A stretch of DNA of 64,000 nt from Mycobacterium sp. MFM001 (GCF_003402475.1 NZ_BFAB01000011.1:62001-126000); one strand, 5' to 3'. Numbered from the stretch's first letter, positions 44,427-53,543 are shown. Notes: generated by a model not told the origin, from the sequence alone. Numbers and translations: made by a program.

Positions 44427-46153
44427 CGGTCTCGCTCCGTTCGCCGCATCAGTACCGCCCCGCCGAACACCGCAGCGGCCAGTAGTAGCGCGGCGGCCAG
44501 CCCGCCGGCCGCCACCCACACCGGCGTCATGTTGCGTTCGGGAGGCGGTGGGGGCAGTTTCAGCGGCGACGACAATTGCTTGGCCACAACCGGCCCGTCG
44601 GGCACATCCCAGGTGAGCGCTGCGACCGGGTCGATGACGCCGTGGCCGACCTGGTTGTCCACTCCCCGCGCCGGAGGGCGGGCGGTGCGAAGCAGCCGGT
44701 TGATGACCTGGTGTGACGACAGCTCGGGGTATTTCGCCCGGACCAGAGCTGCGATACCGGAGACGATCGCGGTGGAAAAGCTGGTGCCGCTCGGGACCAG
44801 GAGCGTGTTGTCCGGACCGTCGATCGCGTTGATCAGGCTGTCGTCGCGCGGGGAAAGCCCGACGACGTCGGTGCCGGGCGCCGCGATCGACACCCACGGC
44901 CCGGCCACGCTCGACTTGTCCATCGGTGCGCCGGCGGCGTCAACCGCGCCGACCGTCAGCACATAGTCGCTGAACCATGACGGAGTCACCACCGTGTTCA
45001 CACCGTTCCAATCGCGAGGATCGTTGGGCAGCAACGGATCAAAGAGCGGGTTCTGCTTGCAGTCCTTCTGGCTGGTGTCCCCTGCGGCGGCGACGATGAC
45101 CGCGTTCTTGTCGACCGCCGCGTAGTGGACCGCGGCACCCAGATCGGTCTGGTCGAGGATGCTGCGCGCACTCATGCACAACACCTGGGAGATGTTGATC
45201 ACCGAGGCGCCCATGTTGGCCGCGTGCACGATCGCTCGCGCCATGGTCCGGATGCTGTCCATCTTCTGGCGGGTTTGCGGATCCTCGTCGCCGGTGAACG
45301 CATCCTTGAGGGTGAACGCCTGGCTGGACTGGCGAATCGAGATCACCTCGACGTCGGGGGCCACGCCGCTGAACGCATCGGCCGGCGGCGCTGGGGGCGG
45401 CGGAGCGACCGGCCGGTCGACGGAGACCGTTTGGCCGCCGCCGGAATAGTTGGGCGCCACCACTTTTCCGCGTCCGTCGTTGCCCGCCGGAGCCTTGGGG
45501 GGCGCCGGCAGCCACGGCAGCCCGGGCTGGGCGGGCGGCTCTTCGGACGGTGGGGGCGGCACCATGGTCACCGTCTGGGGTGGCGGAGGTTGTACCGACA
45601 TCGTGATGGTCTGCGGCGGCGGCGCCGGTGGCGGCGGCTCGTTGGTGGGAACGGGTGGGGGTTTGCGCGCCGGCGGCGGTGCGGGTTCGACTCCGGTGGC
45701 GGGCGCCGCCGCGATCATTGACGCCACGATCGTGCCGTGGGCGTCGCAGTCCGACAGCCCGTCGCCGCCGCCCATCACGTAATCCCCGCCGGGGATCAGG
45801 TGCGGCAGCCTCGGGTGCGGGGTGACCCCTGTGTCGATGACCGCGACCTTGACCCCGCCGCCGCGGCCGAACCGCCATGCCTCCGGCAGATTCAGCATGT
45901 CCATGTATTTCGGCTGCACCCGAAAATCGGTGCCCGGCAACACCCCAACCTCGGTGCAGTAGGAGCTCTGCCGCATCGGCTGCTCCGGCCCGGGCGGACT
46001 GTCCGGCGGTACTGCGGCCGGGTCGATCACCGGCGGGTTGATCGCGTAGGCGGACGGCAACCCGACGAATGCCGCGGACGCGACGATGAGCGTGGTGGCA
46101 GCTATTCCGGCCGCGCGGCTGCCGAGCCGGCTACCGGTACCGGATCGCTGCAT
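44423..46153 (-). CDS. mycP5: Mycosin-5, subtilisin-like protease of ESX-5
   Basis: 576 residues. Signal peptide to about AYA-I (residue 38), then an S8 protease domain with Asp107 in VAVIDTG, His139 in DAHGTIVASM and Ser458 in PSGTSFSTA. A long Pro-rich insertion (about 155-230) is characteristic of MycP5. A C-terminal transmembrane helix (PVWVAAGGLAAALLLAAAVF) anchors it with the protease outside. MycP is needed for stability of the membrane complex. The ATG at 46151-46153 (MQRSGTGS) is favoured; one two codons earlier is also possible. The gene overlaps the end of eccD5. Confidence 0.96.
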   Translation of the reverse strand: MQRSGTGSRLGSRAAGIAATTLIVASAAFVGLPSAYAINPPVIDPAAVPPDSPPGPEQPMRQSSYCTEVGVLPGTDFRVQPKYMDMLNLPEAWRFGRGGGVKVAVIDTGVTPHPRLPHLIPGGDYVMGGGDGLSDCDAHGTIVASMIAAAPATGVEPAPPPARKPPPVPTNEPPPPAPPPQTITMSVQPPPPQTVTMVPPPPSEEPPAQPGLPWLPAPPKAPAGNDGRGKVVAPNYSGGGQTVSVDRPVAPPPPAPPADAFSGVAPDVEVISIRQSSQAFTLKDAFTGDEDPQTRQKMDSIRTMARAIVHAANMGASVINISQVLCMSARSILDQTDLGAAVHYAAVDKNAVIVAAAGDTSQKDCKQNPLFDPLLPNDPRDWNGVNTVVTPSWFSDYVLTVGAVDAAGAPMDKSSVAGPWVSIAAPGTDVVGLSPRDDSLINAIDGPDNTLLVPSGTSFSTAIVSGIAALVRAKYPELSSHQVINRLLRTARPPARGVDNQVGHGVIDPVAALTWDVPDGPVVAKQLSSPLKLPPPPPERNMTPVWVAAGGLAAALLLAAAVFGGAVLMRRTERDR

Positions 46154-47642
46154 AGACATCCATCAACCACAGTGCCAGCGGGAAGATCGGCATCAGGCAG
46201 AGGTATTCGATCCACTCCACGAACTTGCGGAACAGCGGGCTGTAGATGGTGTTGGGCACCACCGCCGCAGCGGTCAGGCCCGCCGCCGGCAACAGCACGA
46301 GGATCGCCACGCCCACCGACACCGCGATCGGCGACGACAGCACCAGCGCGTAGCGGGCCACCACGGCCGCCACGATGATCACCGCGGTCAACGCCAGCGT
46401 GATCGCCTGCCAACGGTCGACATACGAGCGGCCACGCAGCAGCAGGAACCCGGCTGTCGACGCGGCGAGCAGCACCGGCAGCCACCGCTGCCCGGTGTGC
46501 GGGTTGCACAATCCGGCCAGGCAGACCACCACCAGCACGCCGAACCCGACCAGCAGCCCGCTCAAGAACGACCGGGCGCGCTCGGCCCGCAGCAGCACGT
46601 CGCGTACCGACGCCGGTCCCTCGAGAACCGGGCGTCCGCCGCCAGAGACCGTCACCGTGGTCGGCAGGTCGGGCCGGGCCTCGAACACCCACCGGCTGGT
46701 GGCCGAGGGGAACACCGGCAACCGGATGCCGGACAGCCAGCGCGACATCGACGGCGCGGCGTGATAGCCGATCACACACGCCAGCAGCACGCAGCACATC
46801 AACGTCACCGGGCCGGTCGACAGCAGCATCCGCGCCGCACCCGCGAGCATCGCTGCCGCGCAGATCGTGACGAGCGCGGTGTAGATGCCCAGCCGTCGAC
46901 CGGTCAGTCGCAAGGCCAGCATCGACGCGACACCGCCGACGGCGAAACCCAGCGCCGCATGCGGCGCGCCCACCGGCCCGGGGGGTGCTGCGGCCGCGGC
47001 GACGGAAAGCATCGCCAGGCCGCTGATCAGCACGAGGTCACCCACGCGCCGGCCCGCGACCGACGTCGCCCGCATCAGCACCAGCGTGGCGACCGTCAGC
47101 ACGAGGACTGCGATCACGGCGGCAAGGCTCGCCGACAGCCACGACTCGTCCCGCCAGCGCCACCAGCCCAGCAGGGCGGCGGCCAGCACCACACCCACGG
47201 CGACCATCGCGGCGCCGACCTGCACCGCGACGACCGGGTCGATGGCGGCGAAGCGCTTGGACAGGTTGACCGACACGGCCGTCGAGATGTGCTCGATGAC
47301 CTGAGAGCGGTGCTCGGTGTCCTCGACGAACCGCAGCCACAGCCGGTCGCCGTCGAAGATTTCCTGCTCGGTCAGCGACTGGTTGGCCCGCAGCGGTGTG
47401 CCGTCGATCAGGCATAACGCCCAGCGGCCGCGTCCGGTGGCCTCCAGTGGTGCGACGTCGAGTTCCCGGAGCCGGCTGTTGACGACCTTCAGCAGCGGGT
47501 CGACCATCACCGACACGGGGGCGTTGGCGTCCAGCAGCACGCCGATCTGCACGTCGGCGGCCATGATCGCGACCACTGCCGCTTGTGGGGAGGCAACCGC
47601 CTCCGCGCCGGGCTGGGGCGCCTCGGCGACTATCGCGGTCAC
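46131..47642 (-). CDS. eccD5: ESX-5 inner-membrane channel component EccD5
   Basis: 503 residues, matching the M. tuberculosis length. An N-terminal ubiquitin-like domain (about 25-115, VQIGVLLDANAPVSVMV) precedes 11 transmembrane helices starting near IDPVVAVQVGAAMVAVGVV. EccD dimers surround the central vestibule of the ESX-5 complex. It follows espG5 by 172 bp; that gap (47643-47814) shows no gene. Confidence 0.97.
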   Translation of the reverse strand: MTAIVAEAPQPGAEAVASPQAAVVAIMAADVQIGVLLDANAPVSVMVDPLLKVVNSRLRELDVAPLEATGRGRWALCLIDGTPLRANQSLTEQEIFDGDRLWLRFVEDTEHRSQVIEHISTAVSVNLSKRFAAIDPVVAVQVGAAMVAVGVVLAAALLGWWRWRDESWLSASLAAVIAVLVLTVATLVLMRATSVAGRRVGDLVLISGLAMLSVAAAAAPPGPVGAPHAALGFAVGGVASMLALRLTGRRLGIYTALVTICAAAMLAGAARMLLSTGPVTLMCCVLLACVIGYHAAPSMSRWLSGIRLPVFPSATSRWVFEARPDLPTTVTVSGGGRPVLEGPASVRDVLLRAERARSFLSGLLVGFGVLVVVCLAGLCNPHTGQRWLPVLLAASTAGFLLLRGRSYVDRWQAITLALTAVIIVAAVVARYALVLSSPIAVSVGVAILVLLPAAGLTAAAVVPNTIYSPLFRKFVEWIEYLCLMPIFPLALWLMDVYAAIRYR

Positions 47643-47814
47643 CGCGACACCTCTTTGTCGAAGAATTGTGAATCCATGTGTCTCGCCTCGCGATTTATAA
47701 TTGTGACTCCCGTCCCAATTCTCGAGCTAATTCTAGAGGATTTTGCGCGATTCGCACCACGAGCGAATGTTTGCTTGAAAGTCCTTGGTGGGCACGGTTT
47801 TTCCCGCGCAATTG

Positions 47815-48729
47815 TTAAACTCTGCGATGCGTTTTCCACTCGCCGTACGGCAGTGTGTCCAAAACGGTCTTCACCCCGACTTGCACCAGTTGCGGGGTGG
47901 CCGGGCAGATCGCCAGCCACGACTCGCCGGACCCCGCGGTGCGGGCCTGCTGGTACATCGCGATGCGCCCGCCGGATCCGTCTTTGAGCGAGAGCACCGA
48001 CGCGCTAGGCGCCCTGGCGTCGTCGCGATACTGGCGGGCATAGACCGCAGCCTCGGCCGCCGGATCCGACAGCGCCTGGCCGAGCGCCGCCACCGTGGCG
48101 GCGCTGATGCCAAGGCGGCGCAGGTCGCCGCCGGAGAAAACGTTGAAACCCGATTCTTGCCAGGATTTGGTGACTTCGAGCATCTCCTCGAGCGGCACGT
48201 TGACGGCGTTGATCGCCGCGGGATCGGCGTGGTGGATCGACTCCAGCCCGTCGAAGACCAGCGCCGCGATCGAGGCGGTGTCGGTGACCGCCACGTCGTC
48301 GACGGTGATCTCGTCGCCGACCCGGACGGCCGACACCCAGTGCTGGCCGCGCCGGGCCAGCACCACCCGGAACTCGTTGTCGGGGATGTCGCGCGACCCG
48401 ACCGGCTCCTCTTCGTCGCCCTCTTCCTTCTGCTTGACGCCGTAGAGCAGCTTGCCCCGCGACAGCAGCGCGATGACCTCCAGGTCGGGCGCCGCCAGCA
48501 CCCGCATCCGGGCGGCCACCTGCTCGTTGACCGTCTCGTCGGCGACGATGCCCTGTTCGCGCATCACCGCCATGCCCGGGTGTTCGTTGAGCCAGTCGTT
48601 GGAATCGGTGGAGACATAGGGCCGGCAACGCAGCTCGGGGGCGACGTGCCGGATATCCAGCAGCGCCTGGAGCATCCAGAAACCCTCGACGTTGACGGTG
48701 ATATCCGTCCGGGTGCCCTGTTGGTCCAT
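47815..48729 (-). CDS. espG5: ESX-5 PE/PPE-specific chaperone EspG5
   Basis: 304 residues from ATG at 48727-48729 (MDQQGTRTDITVNVEGFWML). EspG proteins bind the tip of the PPE helical bundle of a PE-PPE dimer and keep it soluble until export; EspG5 serves the ESX-5 substrates, of which this window encodes many. The acidic insertion KQKEEGDEEEP near residue 100 is a variable loop. Placed between esxN and eccD5 as in other ESX-5 loci. Confidence 0.96.
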   Translation of the reverse strand: MDQQGTRTDITVNVEGFWMLQALLDIRHVAPELRCRPYVSTDSNDWLNEHPGMAVMREQGIVADETVNEQVAARMRVLAAPDLEVIALLSRGKLLYGVKQKEEGDEEEPVGSRDIPDNEFRVVLARRGQHWVSAVRVGDEITVDDVAVTDTASIAALVFDGLESIHHADPAAINAVNVPLEEMLEVTKSWQESGFNVFSGGDLRRLGISAATVAALGQALSDPAAEAAVYARQYRDDARAPSASVLSLKDGSGGRIAMYQQARTAGSGESWLAICPATPQLVQVGVKTVLDTLPYGEWKTHRRV

Positions 48730-48816
48730 CGCTACTCTCGTGTCGCTAGTAGTTGGTAACCGCAGGACGCGGCAGCACACCGACGTGGTGTGCTGCCGTG
48801 CCTTGGTTTGAGTTTG

Positions 48817-49101
48817 CTAAGCCCAGCTGGAGCCGACGGCGGAGTCGGTGCTGGCCATGTTGGAGCCGGCCGTTTGCACCTTCTGGCCGTGGGCGTTGGC
48901 CTGCTCGTAGATCACCTGGAAGTTGCGACCCAACTGGGTGATGAACTCCTGGCAAGCCGTCGAACCGGCACCGCCCCAAAAGTCGCCGGCAGCAAGCACA
49001 TCGCGAATGATCGCCTGGTGCTCAGCCTCCAAGGAAGCAGCCTGGGCACGAATCAAAGCGCCGTGGGCGTCGACATCGCCGAACTGGTAATTGATCGTCA
49101 T
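48817..49101 (-). CDS. esxN: WXG100 protein EsxN of the ESX-5 core
   Basis: 94 residues, identical in sequence to the copy at 36118. WGGAGSTAC is the WxG turn. It starts with ATG at 49099-49101 after AGGAGAAC and lies 87 bp before espG5. Secreted as a dimer with EsxM through ESX-5. Confidence 0.96.
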   Translation of the reverse strand: MTINYQFGDVDAHGALIRAQAASLEAEHQAIIRDVLAAGDFWGGAGSTACQEFITQLGRNFQVIYEQANAHGQKVQTAGSNMASTDSAVGSSWA

Positions 49102-49160
49102 GGGAAGTGTTCTCCTAACGTTGTGAAAGCTTACGCAGATGCGGCCGAAACCGCAGTGGG

Positions 49161-49457
49161 TCAGCTGCTCAGGATCTGCTGGCTGGCCTGCTCTTGTGCT
49201 TCGTAGTTGTTGGCGTCGCGGATCAGCCCGTCGCGCACACCGTGCAGCATGTTGACGATGTTGCGGAACGCGGTGTTCATCTGGCCCATGGTGTCGTAGG
49301 AGGTGGCCTGAGCGGTCCCGCTCCAGCCGGCACCGGCGATGTTCTGCGAGGACGCCCACATCTTGCGGGCCTCGTCCTCGACGGTCTGAGCGTGCACGTC
49401 GAAACGGCCCGCCATGTCCCGCATCGCGTGCGGGTCGGTCATAAAGCGCGTGGTCAC
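49161..49457 (-). CDS. esxM: WXG100 protein EsxM of the ESX-5 core
   Basis: 98 residues, one residue different from the copy at 36435 (ARKMWASS here). WxG turn GWSGTAQ; C-terminal YEAQE is the secretion signal. It starts at a GTG at 49455-49457. The upstream 252 bp separate it from PE and contain the PPE relic. Confidence 0.96.
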   Translation of the reverse strand: MTTRFMTDPHAMRDMAGRFDVHAQTVEDEARKMWASSQNIAGAGWSGTAQATSYDTMGQMNTAFRNIVNMLHGVRDGLIRDANNYEAQEQASQQILSS

Positions 49458-49574
49458 TTGAATGTCTCCTTACTGGTCTTGTGTTCTGGACCCAAACTCA
49501 CGAGTGATAGCCGGACGGGTTACGCGGTGGCATAACCGCCGACCCGAATACACAACGGACGATCCCCCTTCCCC

Positions 49575-49688
49575 CTAACCGGCTGCCACCGTGCATGGGA
49601 CAACGGTGGGACGAATTTCAGACCGCGAAAACGCCACCAGTGCCGCGCCGAAAAGGCGGGCGGTTTTGGCGGTTGTCGCGAAATCCAT
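49575..49688 (-). pseudogene. Internally deleted PPE gene (37-codon relic)
   Basis: ATG at 49686-49688 opens a 37-codon frame that begins MDFATTAK and ends SEIRPTVVPCTVAAG before TAG at 49575. The first three residues are the invariant PPE start MDF, and the tail matches the ESX-5 PPE C-terminus (compare FEVRPSVIPRSPAGG and YGFRPTVMAHPPAAG). It lies 21 bp after the PE stop, exactly where a PPE partner would start. A single in-frame deletion of about 1.1 kb would explain it. The middle residues KTARLFGAALVAFSR match nothing I recognise. Confidence 0.7.
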
Positions 49689-49709
49689 CATTCAACGTTA
49701 CTTCGATAC

Positions 49710-50009
49710 TCAGCCGGCCGCGATGGCGTTGGCGGCCTCGGTGGCCGCGTACGACCCGGCGCTGGTACCCAGCGTGTTCACGAACATCTCGTGGATGGCC
49801 GCGGCCTGCGCGCTGACCGCCTGGTACATCTGCGCGTGCGCGGCGAACTGTGCGGCCGTCAGCGCCGACACCTCGTCGGCCGCTGCCGGAACTACCCCCG
49901 TCGTTGGGGCCGCCGCAGCCGCGTTCTGGGAGCTCAGTGCCGAGCCGATCCCCTGCAGGCTGCCGGCCGCCGCCGACAAGGCCTCTGGCTGTGTGGTCAC
50001 GAACGACAT
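49710..50009 (-). CDS. PE-family protein (PE19-like position)
   Basis: 99 residues: MSFVTTQPEALSAAAGSLQG, PTTGVVPAAADEVSAL, YAATEAAN. It holds the place of PE19 in M. tuberculosis, directly before esxM-esxN. Its PPE partner appears reduced to the relic at 49575, so it may now pair with another PPE. GTTCAYC repeats lie about 90-130 bp upstream. Confidence 0.95.
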   Translation of the reverse strand: MSFVTTQPEALSAAAGSLQGIGSALSSQNAAAAAPTTGVVPAAADEVSALTAAQFAAHAQMYQAVSAQAAAIHEMFVNTLGTSAGSYAATEAANAIAAG

Positions 50010-50098
50010 TTAGCTTCCTCCCTAGACAAAGTCCCAGCAATCGTTCCGTGCATGAGAATAGATGGCGGTTTCGGCCGCCGCCGCCGACGACGCCCGGT

Positions 50099-50136
50099 GT
50101 TCGCAAGTGTTCACCCAGCGACAACAACTGTTCATC
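50099..50136. promoter_or_regulatory. Pho/RegX3-like repeats upstream of PE
   Basis: GTTCGC at 50099, GTTCACC at 50109 and GTTCATC at 50130; the last two starts are 21 bp apart. The pattern resembles actinobacterial PHO-box half-sites (GTTCACC, 11-bp phase). RegX3 is known to act on the ESX-5 locus upstream of pe19 in M. tuberculosis. Binding here is inferred. Confidence 0.5.
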
Positions 50137-50291
50137 TGCAGTAACAACTCAGTAACACCAGCGGCCGCTCAGGGCGCCGAAGTGAGCGACTACCTGTGCG
50201 AATTCTGCGCCCTCGGGTCGGCCATTGCCACGGGGGCGATGCCGGTGCCGTGACCGGTCGTCGGCCCTGAGAACGACAAGCGGGTGCGCGA

Positions 50292-50316
50292 GCGATAAAA
50301 ATCTGGCCGCGGATAA
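50292..50316. repeat. GCGATAAAAATCT...CGCGGATAA element, copy A
   Basis: A 25-bp element containing two near direct copies of GCGGATAA. Similar elements occur at 59468 and 61191, each further from the gene start than the Pho-like repeats. The rest of 50010-50493 between the divergent PE and SnoaL-like genes contains no other feature I recognise. Confidence 0.45.
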
Positions 50317-50493
50317 GCCCGCGCCGCGTTAGTTGCACACATGCCCAGCAACCACCCGTGCCCCGACTCACGGGAAACGCACAGCTACCGCTCAGCGTTT
50401 TGCCGTTGGTCGATAGGTGAACAGTCGGTAAACTACTCGTGAACTATCCGGGTCCCAGCGTGTGACGCAGACAGACCATCGGGAGGTGTGGCC

Positions 50494-51045
50494 ATGCCGA
50501 ACTTGCCGGCTGTAGCACTGGAGAGCACGGTCGACCCCGCAGACCGGGTCACCGCGATCGACTTCATCAATCGTGTCAACCTGTTGTTCGACGCCTGGGA
50601 CATCGACGCGATGATCGAGGCCTTCCTGCCGGACAGCGTCACGTACCACACCCACGGCGTCAATCGCGGCCGGGAGGAAACGCGCCGCTTCTTCCAAGAG
50701 ATGTATCCGTACAGCGTGCCGGGGGTCAGCCGCATCGCGACCAACCCCATCGTCGATCCCGACGGCGACGACGGAGTGATCGTTCGCTACCACAACATGC
50801 TCATCCGCTATGCACCGGAAGCCACGGGGCCCAAGGTGGTCCGGGGCGATGTGCCCGACGGTCCCGACGACCTCCCGGCGATCTGGGTTTACTCCGCTGT
50901 GACGGACCGCCTGCGCCGCACCGATAAGGGCTGGCGGATTTTCGAACGCCACATCGGGACCACGACGATGAACGACCGGCTGCGCCCCGTCCCGTCGCGC
51001 CCAAGCTATATGGATCCCTACCTGCCGCGGGCGGCATCCTGGTGA
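50494..51045 (+). CDS. SnoaL/NTF2-like protein
   Basis: 183 residues from ATG at 50494, with GGGAGG six bases upstream; a GTG two codons earlier overlaps the ribosome-binding site and is rejected. The fold is the cone-shaped NTF2/SnoaL type: VNLLFDAWDIDAMIEAFLPDSVTYHTHG, and GWRIFERHIGTTT near the end. The family includes polyketide cyclases, steroid isomerases and non-catalytic proteins. It converges with cyp143 with 1 bp between the stops. Substrate unknown. Confidence 0.85.
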   Translation: MPNLPAVALESTVDPADRVTAIDFINRVNLLFDAWDIDAMIEAFLPDSVTYHTHGVNRGREETRRFFQEMYPYSVPGVSRIATNPIVDPDGDDGVIVRYHNMLIRYAPEATGPKVVRGDVPDGPDDLPAIWVYSAVTDRLRRTDKGWRIFERHIGTTTMNDRLRPVPSRPSYMDPYLPRAASW

Positions 51046-51046
51046 G

Positions 51047-52222
51047 TCAGCCGACGCGCAGCGGCAATGTCTTGAGCGCGAAGGTCTTGGCCGGAAAACC
51101 GATCTCGGGCACGTAATCCGGCGCCAACGCGAAGTCGGGAATTCGTTTAAGCCACTCGTCGACGATCACCGTCAGTTCCATCCGCGCCAAATGCGAACCC
51201 AAACAGCGGTGCGGTCCGCCGCCGAATCCCCAGTGCCGGTGGACTTTGCCGTCCATCACCAGCTCGTCGGTGGACGTCGCGTCGCTGCCGTCGCGGTTGA
51301 CCGCGGCCATGCACAACCGCACCTGCGAGCCCGCGGGTAGCGTCATCCCGCCGACGACGACGGTCTGGGTGGTGACTCGCGGCGCCACCGGCGCGGACGG
51401 CTCCAGCCGGACGATCTCTTCGATGAAAGCCCTGATCTGCCTTGGGTTGTCGCGCAGCATGGCGCCCAGCGCCGGCCTGCGTGCCAGTTCTAGCAAACAG
51501 AACCCTATTGCGGCCGTTACCGTGTCCAGGCCGGCCAGGATCAACAGGTGGCTCATGCCCAGCAGCTCGAGATCACTGAAAGCACCCTCGCCCGTCATCA
51601 CCAAAGACAACATGTCGGTGCCCGGGTTCTGCCGGCGTTGCTTGATCGCGTCGACGAGGTACTCGAAAAGCTCACGCGCCGAATCGAGTTCGGCCTGCGT
51701 CGGATAGGGCGAGTCGGCGATGATGGCGTCTTTCCAGGCGATCAGACGGTCACGATCGTGCAGCGGCAGACCGTAGAGATCAAGGAACACCTGGAACGGA
51801 TACACATTTGCCAGATCCGCCATCGCCTCGCACTCCCCGCGCTCGGCGATCGCCTCGATCATGGCCGCCGCATGTTCGCGCAGCACGGGCAGCGATTTAC
51901 TCAACCCGTGCGGGCTGAAGTACGGCTGCAGGATCTTGCGGTAGCGGGTGTGCTCCGGCGGGTCGAACGCCAGCGGTACCACCGGCAGCGGACTGTCGGG
52001 CGGTTGGAGCGCCAATCGCGAGGAGAAGACCGTGGGATTACGCAGCGCCGCGAGCACGTCCTCGCGGCGGGTCAGGTAATAGAAGCCGTTCATGAAGACC
52101 ACCGGCCCGGCATCGCGCAGGACCTTCCACCCGACACCGCGGTCGGCCGCCATCGGCAGCGAGGCGTAGTCGAGCATCGGCAGATGGAAGCTGCCGACCC
52201 CGCCGTCACCCACGGTGCTCAT
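51047..52222 (-). CDS. cyp143: Cytochrome P450 CYP143
   Basis: 391 residues. Haem-binding motif FGGGPHRCLG with Cys340, I-helix oxygen-activation motif AGLDTVTAA, and ExxR in IEEIVRLEPSAP-preceding helix typical of bacterial P450s. The ATG at 52220-52222 (MSTVGDGGVGSF) is preferred. It is a soluble monooxygenase with unknown physiological substrate; in M. tuberculosis CYP143 is encoded in the ESX-5 locus next to the ferredoxin Rv1786, as here, in divergent orientation. Confidence 0.95.
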   Translation of the reverse strand: MSTVGDGGVGSFHLPMLDYASLPMAADRGVGWKVLRDAGPVVFMNGFYYLTRREDVLAALRNPTVFSSRLALQPPDSPLPVVPLAFDPPEHTRYRKILQPYFSPHGLSKSLPVLREHAAAMIEAIAERGECEAMADLANVYPFQVFLDLYGLPLHDRDRLIAWKDAIIADSPYPTQAELDSARELFEYLVDAIKQRRQNPGTDMLSLVMTGEGAFSDLELLGMSHLLILAGLDTVTAAIGFCLLELARRPALGAMLRDNPRQIRAFIEEIVRLEPSAPVAPRVTTQTVVVGGMTLPAGSQVRLCMAAVNRDGSDATSTDELVMDGKVHRHWGFGGGPHRCLGSHLARMELTVIVDEWLKRIPDFALAPDYVPEIGFPAKTFALKTLPLRVG

Positions 52223-52293
52223 GTCAGGCATCGTATGCGCGCACTCGTGGCTTCTAGAATCGGTGTGATGCACGGTCGCGGAAGGACAACCCC

Positions 52294-52488
52294 ATGAGAG
52301 TTCGTCTGGAACAGTCGAAATGCGTGGGGCATGCCCAGTGCTATGCGGTCGACCCGGATCTGTTCCCGATCGACGAATCCGGCTACTCCATCCTCGAAGA
52401 ACACGAAGTGCGGCCCGAGGACGCGCAGGCGACTCGCGACGGGGTGGCGGCCTGCCCGGAGATGGCGCTCATCCTCGACGAGGATTGA
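52294..52488 (+). CDS. [3Fe-4S] ferredoxin (Rv1786-like)
   Basis: 64 residues: cluster ligands Cys10, Cys16 (KCVGHAQC) and Cys54 (VAACPEMA). A residue other than Cys at the second position of the motif gives a 3Fe-4S cluster. The ferredoxin is the likely electron donor to CYP143, whose gene diverges 71 bp away. ATG at 52294 is followed 11 bp after the stop by the methyltransferase gene. Confidence 0.95.
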   Translation: MRVRLEQSKCVGHAQCYAVDPDLFPIDESGYSILEEHEVRPEDAQATRDGVAACPEMALILDED

Positions 52489-52499
52489 CGACACGTCTG

Positions 52500-53543
52500 A
52501 TGGACGATCCGGCGCCCACATCGATCGATCCGTCGACGTTGCGCGAGGCCATGGCCCGGCGGTTGTTCCGCCGGGCGGTGGCCTCGGGCCAGATCACACT
52601 GCCGGCCGTCCCCGCCATGCTCGACGAATACGTCACGATGTGCCACACCGTCTTCGCCGGTATGGGCGTGGAATTCACCGACGACCAATTCGCCCAGCTG
52701 ACGGCGGTGCTGGCGGCTCAGCTGGCCCAGGCCTACACGGCCTCTTCGCGTTCCAACATCGTCATCTCCTACCACGCGCCGTTCGGCACCACCCTGCACT
52801 ATCGCGTCCAGGCGGAATCGTCGACGATCGAGACCGAGTACGACCACTGGGTCACCACCCGCGAGGGACCGCTGTTCGGCACCGAACCGGATGCCCGGGT
52901 GTGGGCTCTGGCGAGCGAAATAGCCGATCCCACAACGCATCCGGTTCTCGACATCGGCGCGGGAACCGGGCGCAACGCGCTGGCTTTGGCGCGACGCGGC
53001 CACCCGGTCGACGCGGTCGAGATCAGCCCGAAGTTCGCCCACATCATCCGCTACGAGGCCGAACAGGAATCACTTGACGTACGCATCATCGAGCGCGACG
53101 TCTTGGCGAGCGTGGATGGTCTGCGCCGGGACTATCAGCTGATCGTGCTCTCCGAGGTGGTGCCCGACTTCCGGACCACGCAGCAGCTACACGCCATGTT
53201 CGAACTGGCCGCCGGATGCCTGGCCCCCGGCGGACGTTTGGTGTTCAACACCTTCCTGCCCCGCAGCGGCTACTCCCCTGATGACGCCGCGCGAGAACTC
53301 GGACAACAGTGCAACACAATGATTTTCACCCGCGACGAGATGACGGCCGCGGCGGCCTCGTTGCCTCTCGAACTCGTTTCCGACGACTCCGCCGGCGAGT
53401 ACGAGAAAGCCCATCTGCCCCAAGGGGCCTGGCCGCCCACCGGCTGGTACGAAAACTGGGCCAATGGCCTCGACCTGTTCGACGTCGCGCCGGCCGAATC
53501 GCCAATCGAGTTGCGCTGGCTCGTGTACCGGCGTCGCCCGTGA
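52500..53543 (+). CDS. Class I SAM-dependent methyltransferase
   Basis: 347 residues. The first 130 residues are helical and of unknown type; the Rossmann core follows with motif I VLDIGAGTGRNALALARRGH and VDAVEIS, and motif post-I/II features IIERDVLA and YQLIVLSEVV. The acceptor is unknown. It is 11 bp downstream of the ferredoxin gene on the same strand, so these two probably form an operon. It converges with a PPE gene with 2 bp between the stops. Confidence 0.88.
   Translation: MDDPAPTSIDPSTLREAMARRLFRRAVASGQITLPAVPAMLDEYVTMCHTVFAGMGVEFTDDQFAQLTAVLAAQLAQAYTASSRSNIVISYHAPFGTTLHYRVQAESSTIETEYDHWVTTREGPLFGTEPDARVWALASEIADPTTHPVLDIGAGTGRNALALARRGHPVDAVEISPKFAHIIRYEAEQESLDVRIIERDVLASVDGLRRDYQLIVLSEVVPDFRTTQQLHAMFELAAGCLAPGGRLVFNTFLPRSGYSPDDAARELGQQCNTMIFTRDEMTAAAASLPLELVSDDSAGEYEKAHLPQGAWPPTGWYENWANGLDLFDVAPAESPIELRWLVYRRRP

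Noticed and set aside
50132..50371. Minus-strand 79-codon frame upstream of the PE at 49710
   Set aside because: Arg-rich, no homology signal, and it covers the Pho-like repeats and the GCGGATAA-type element.
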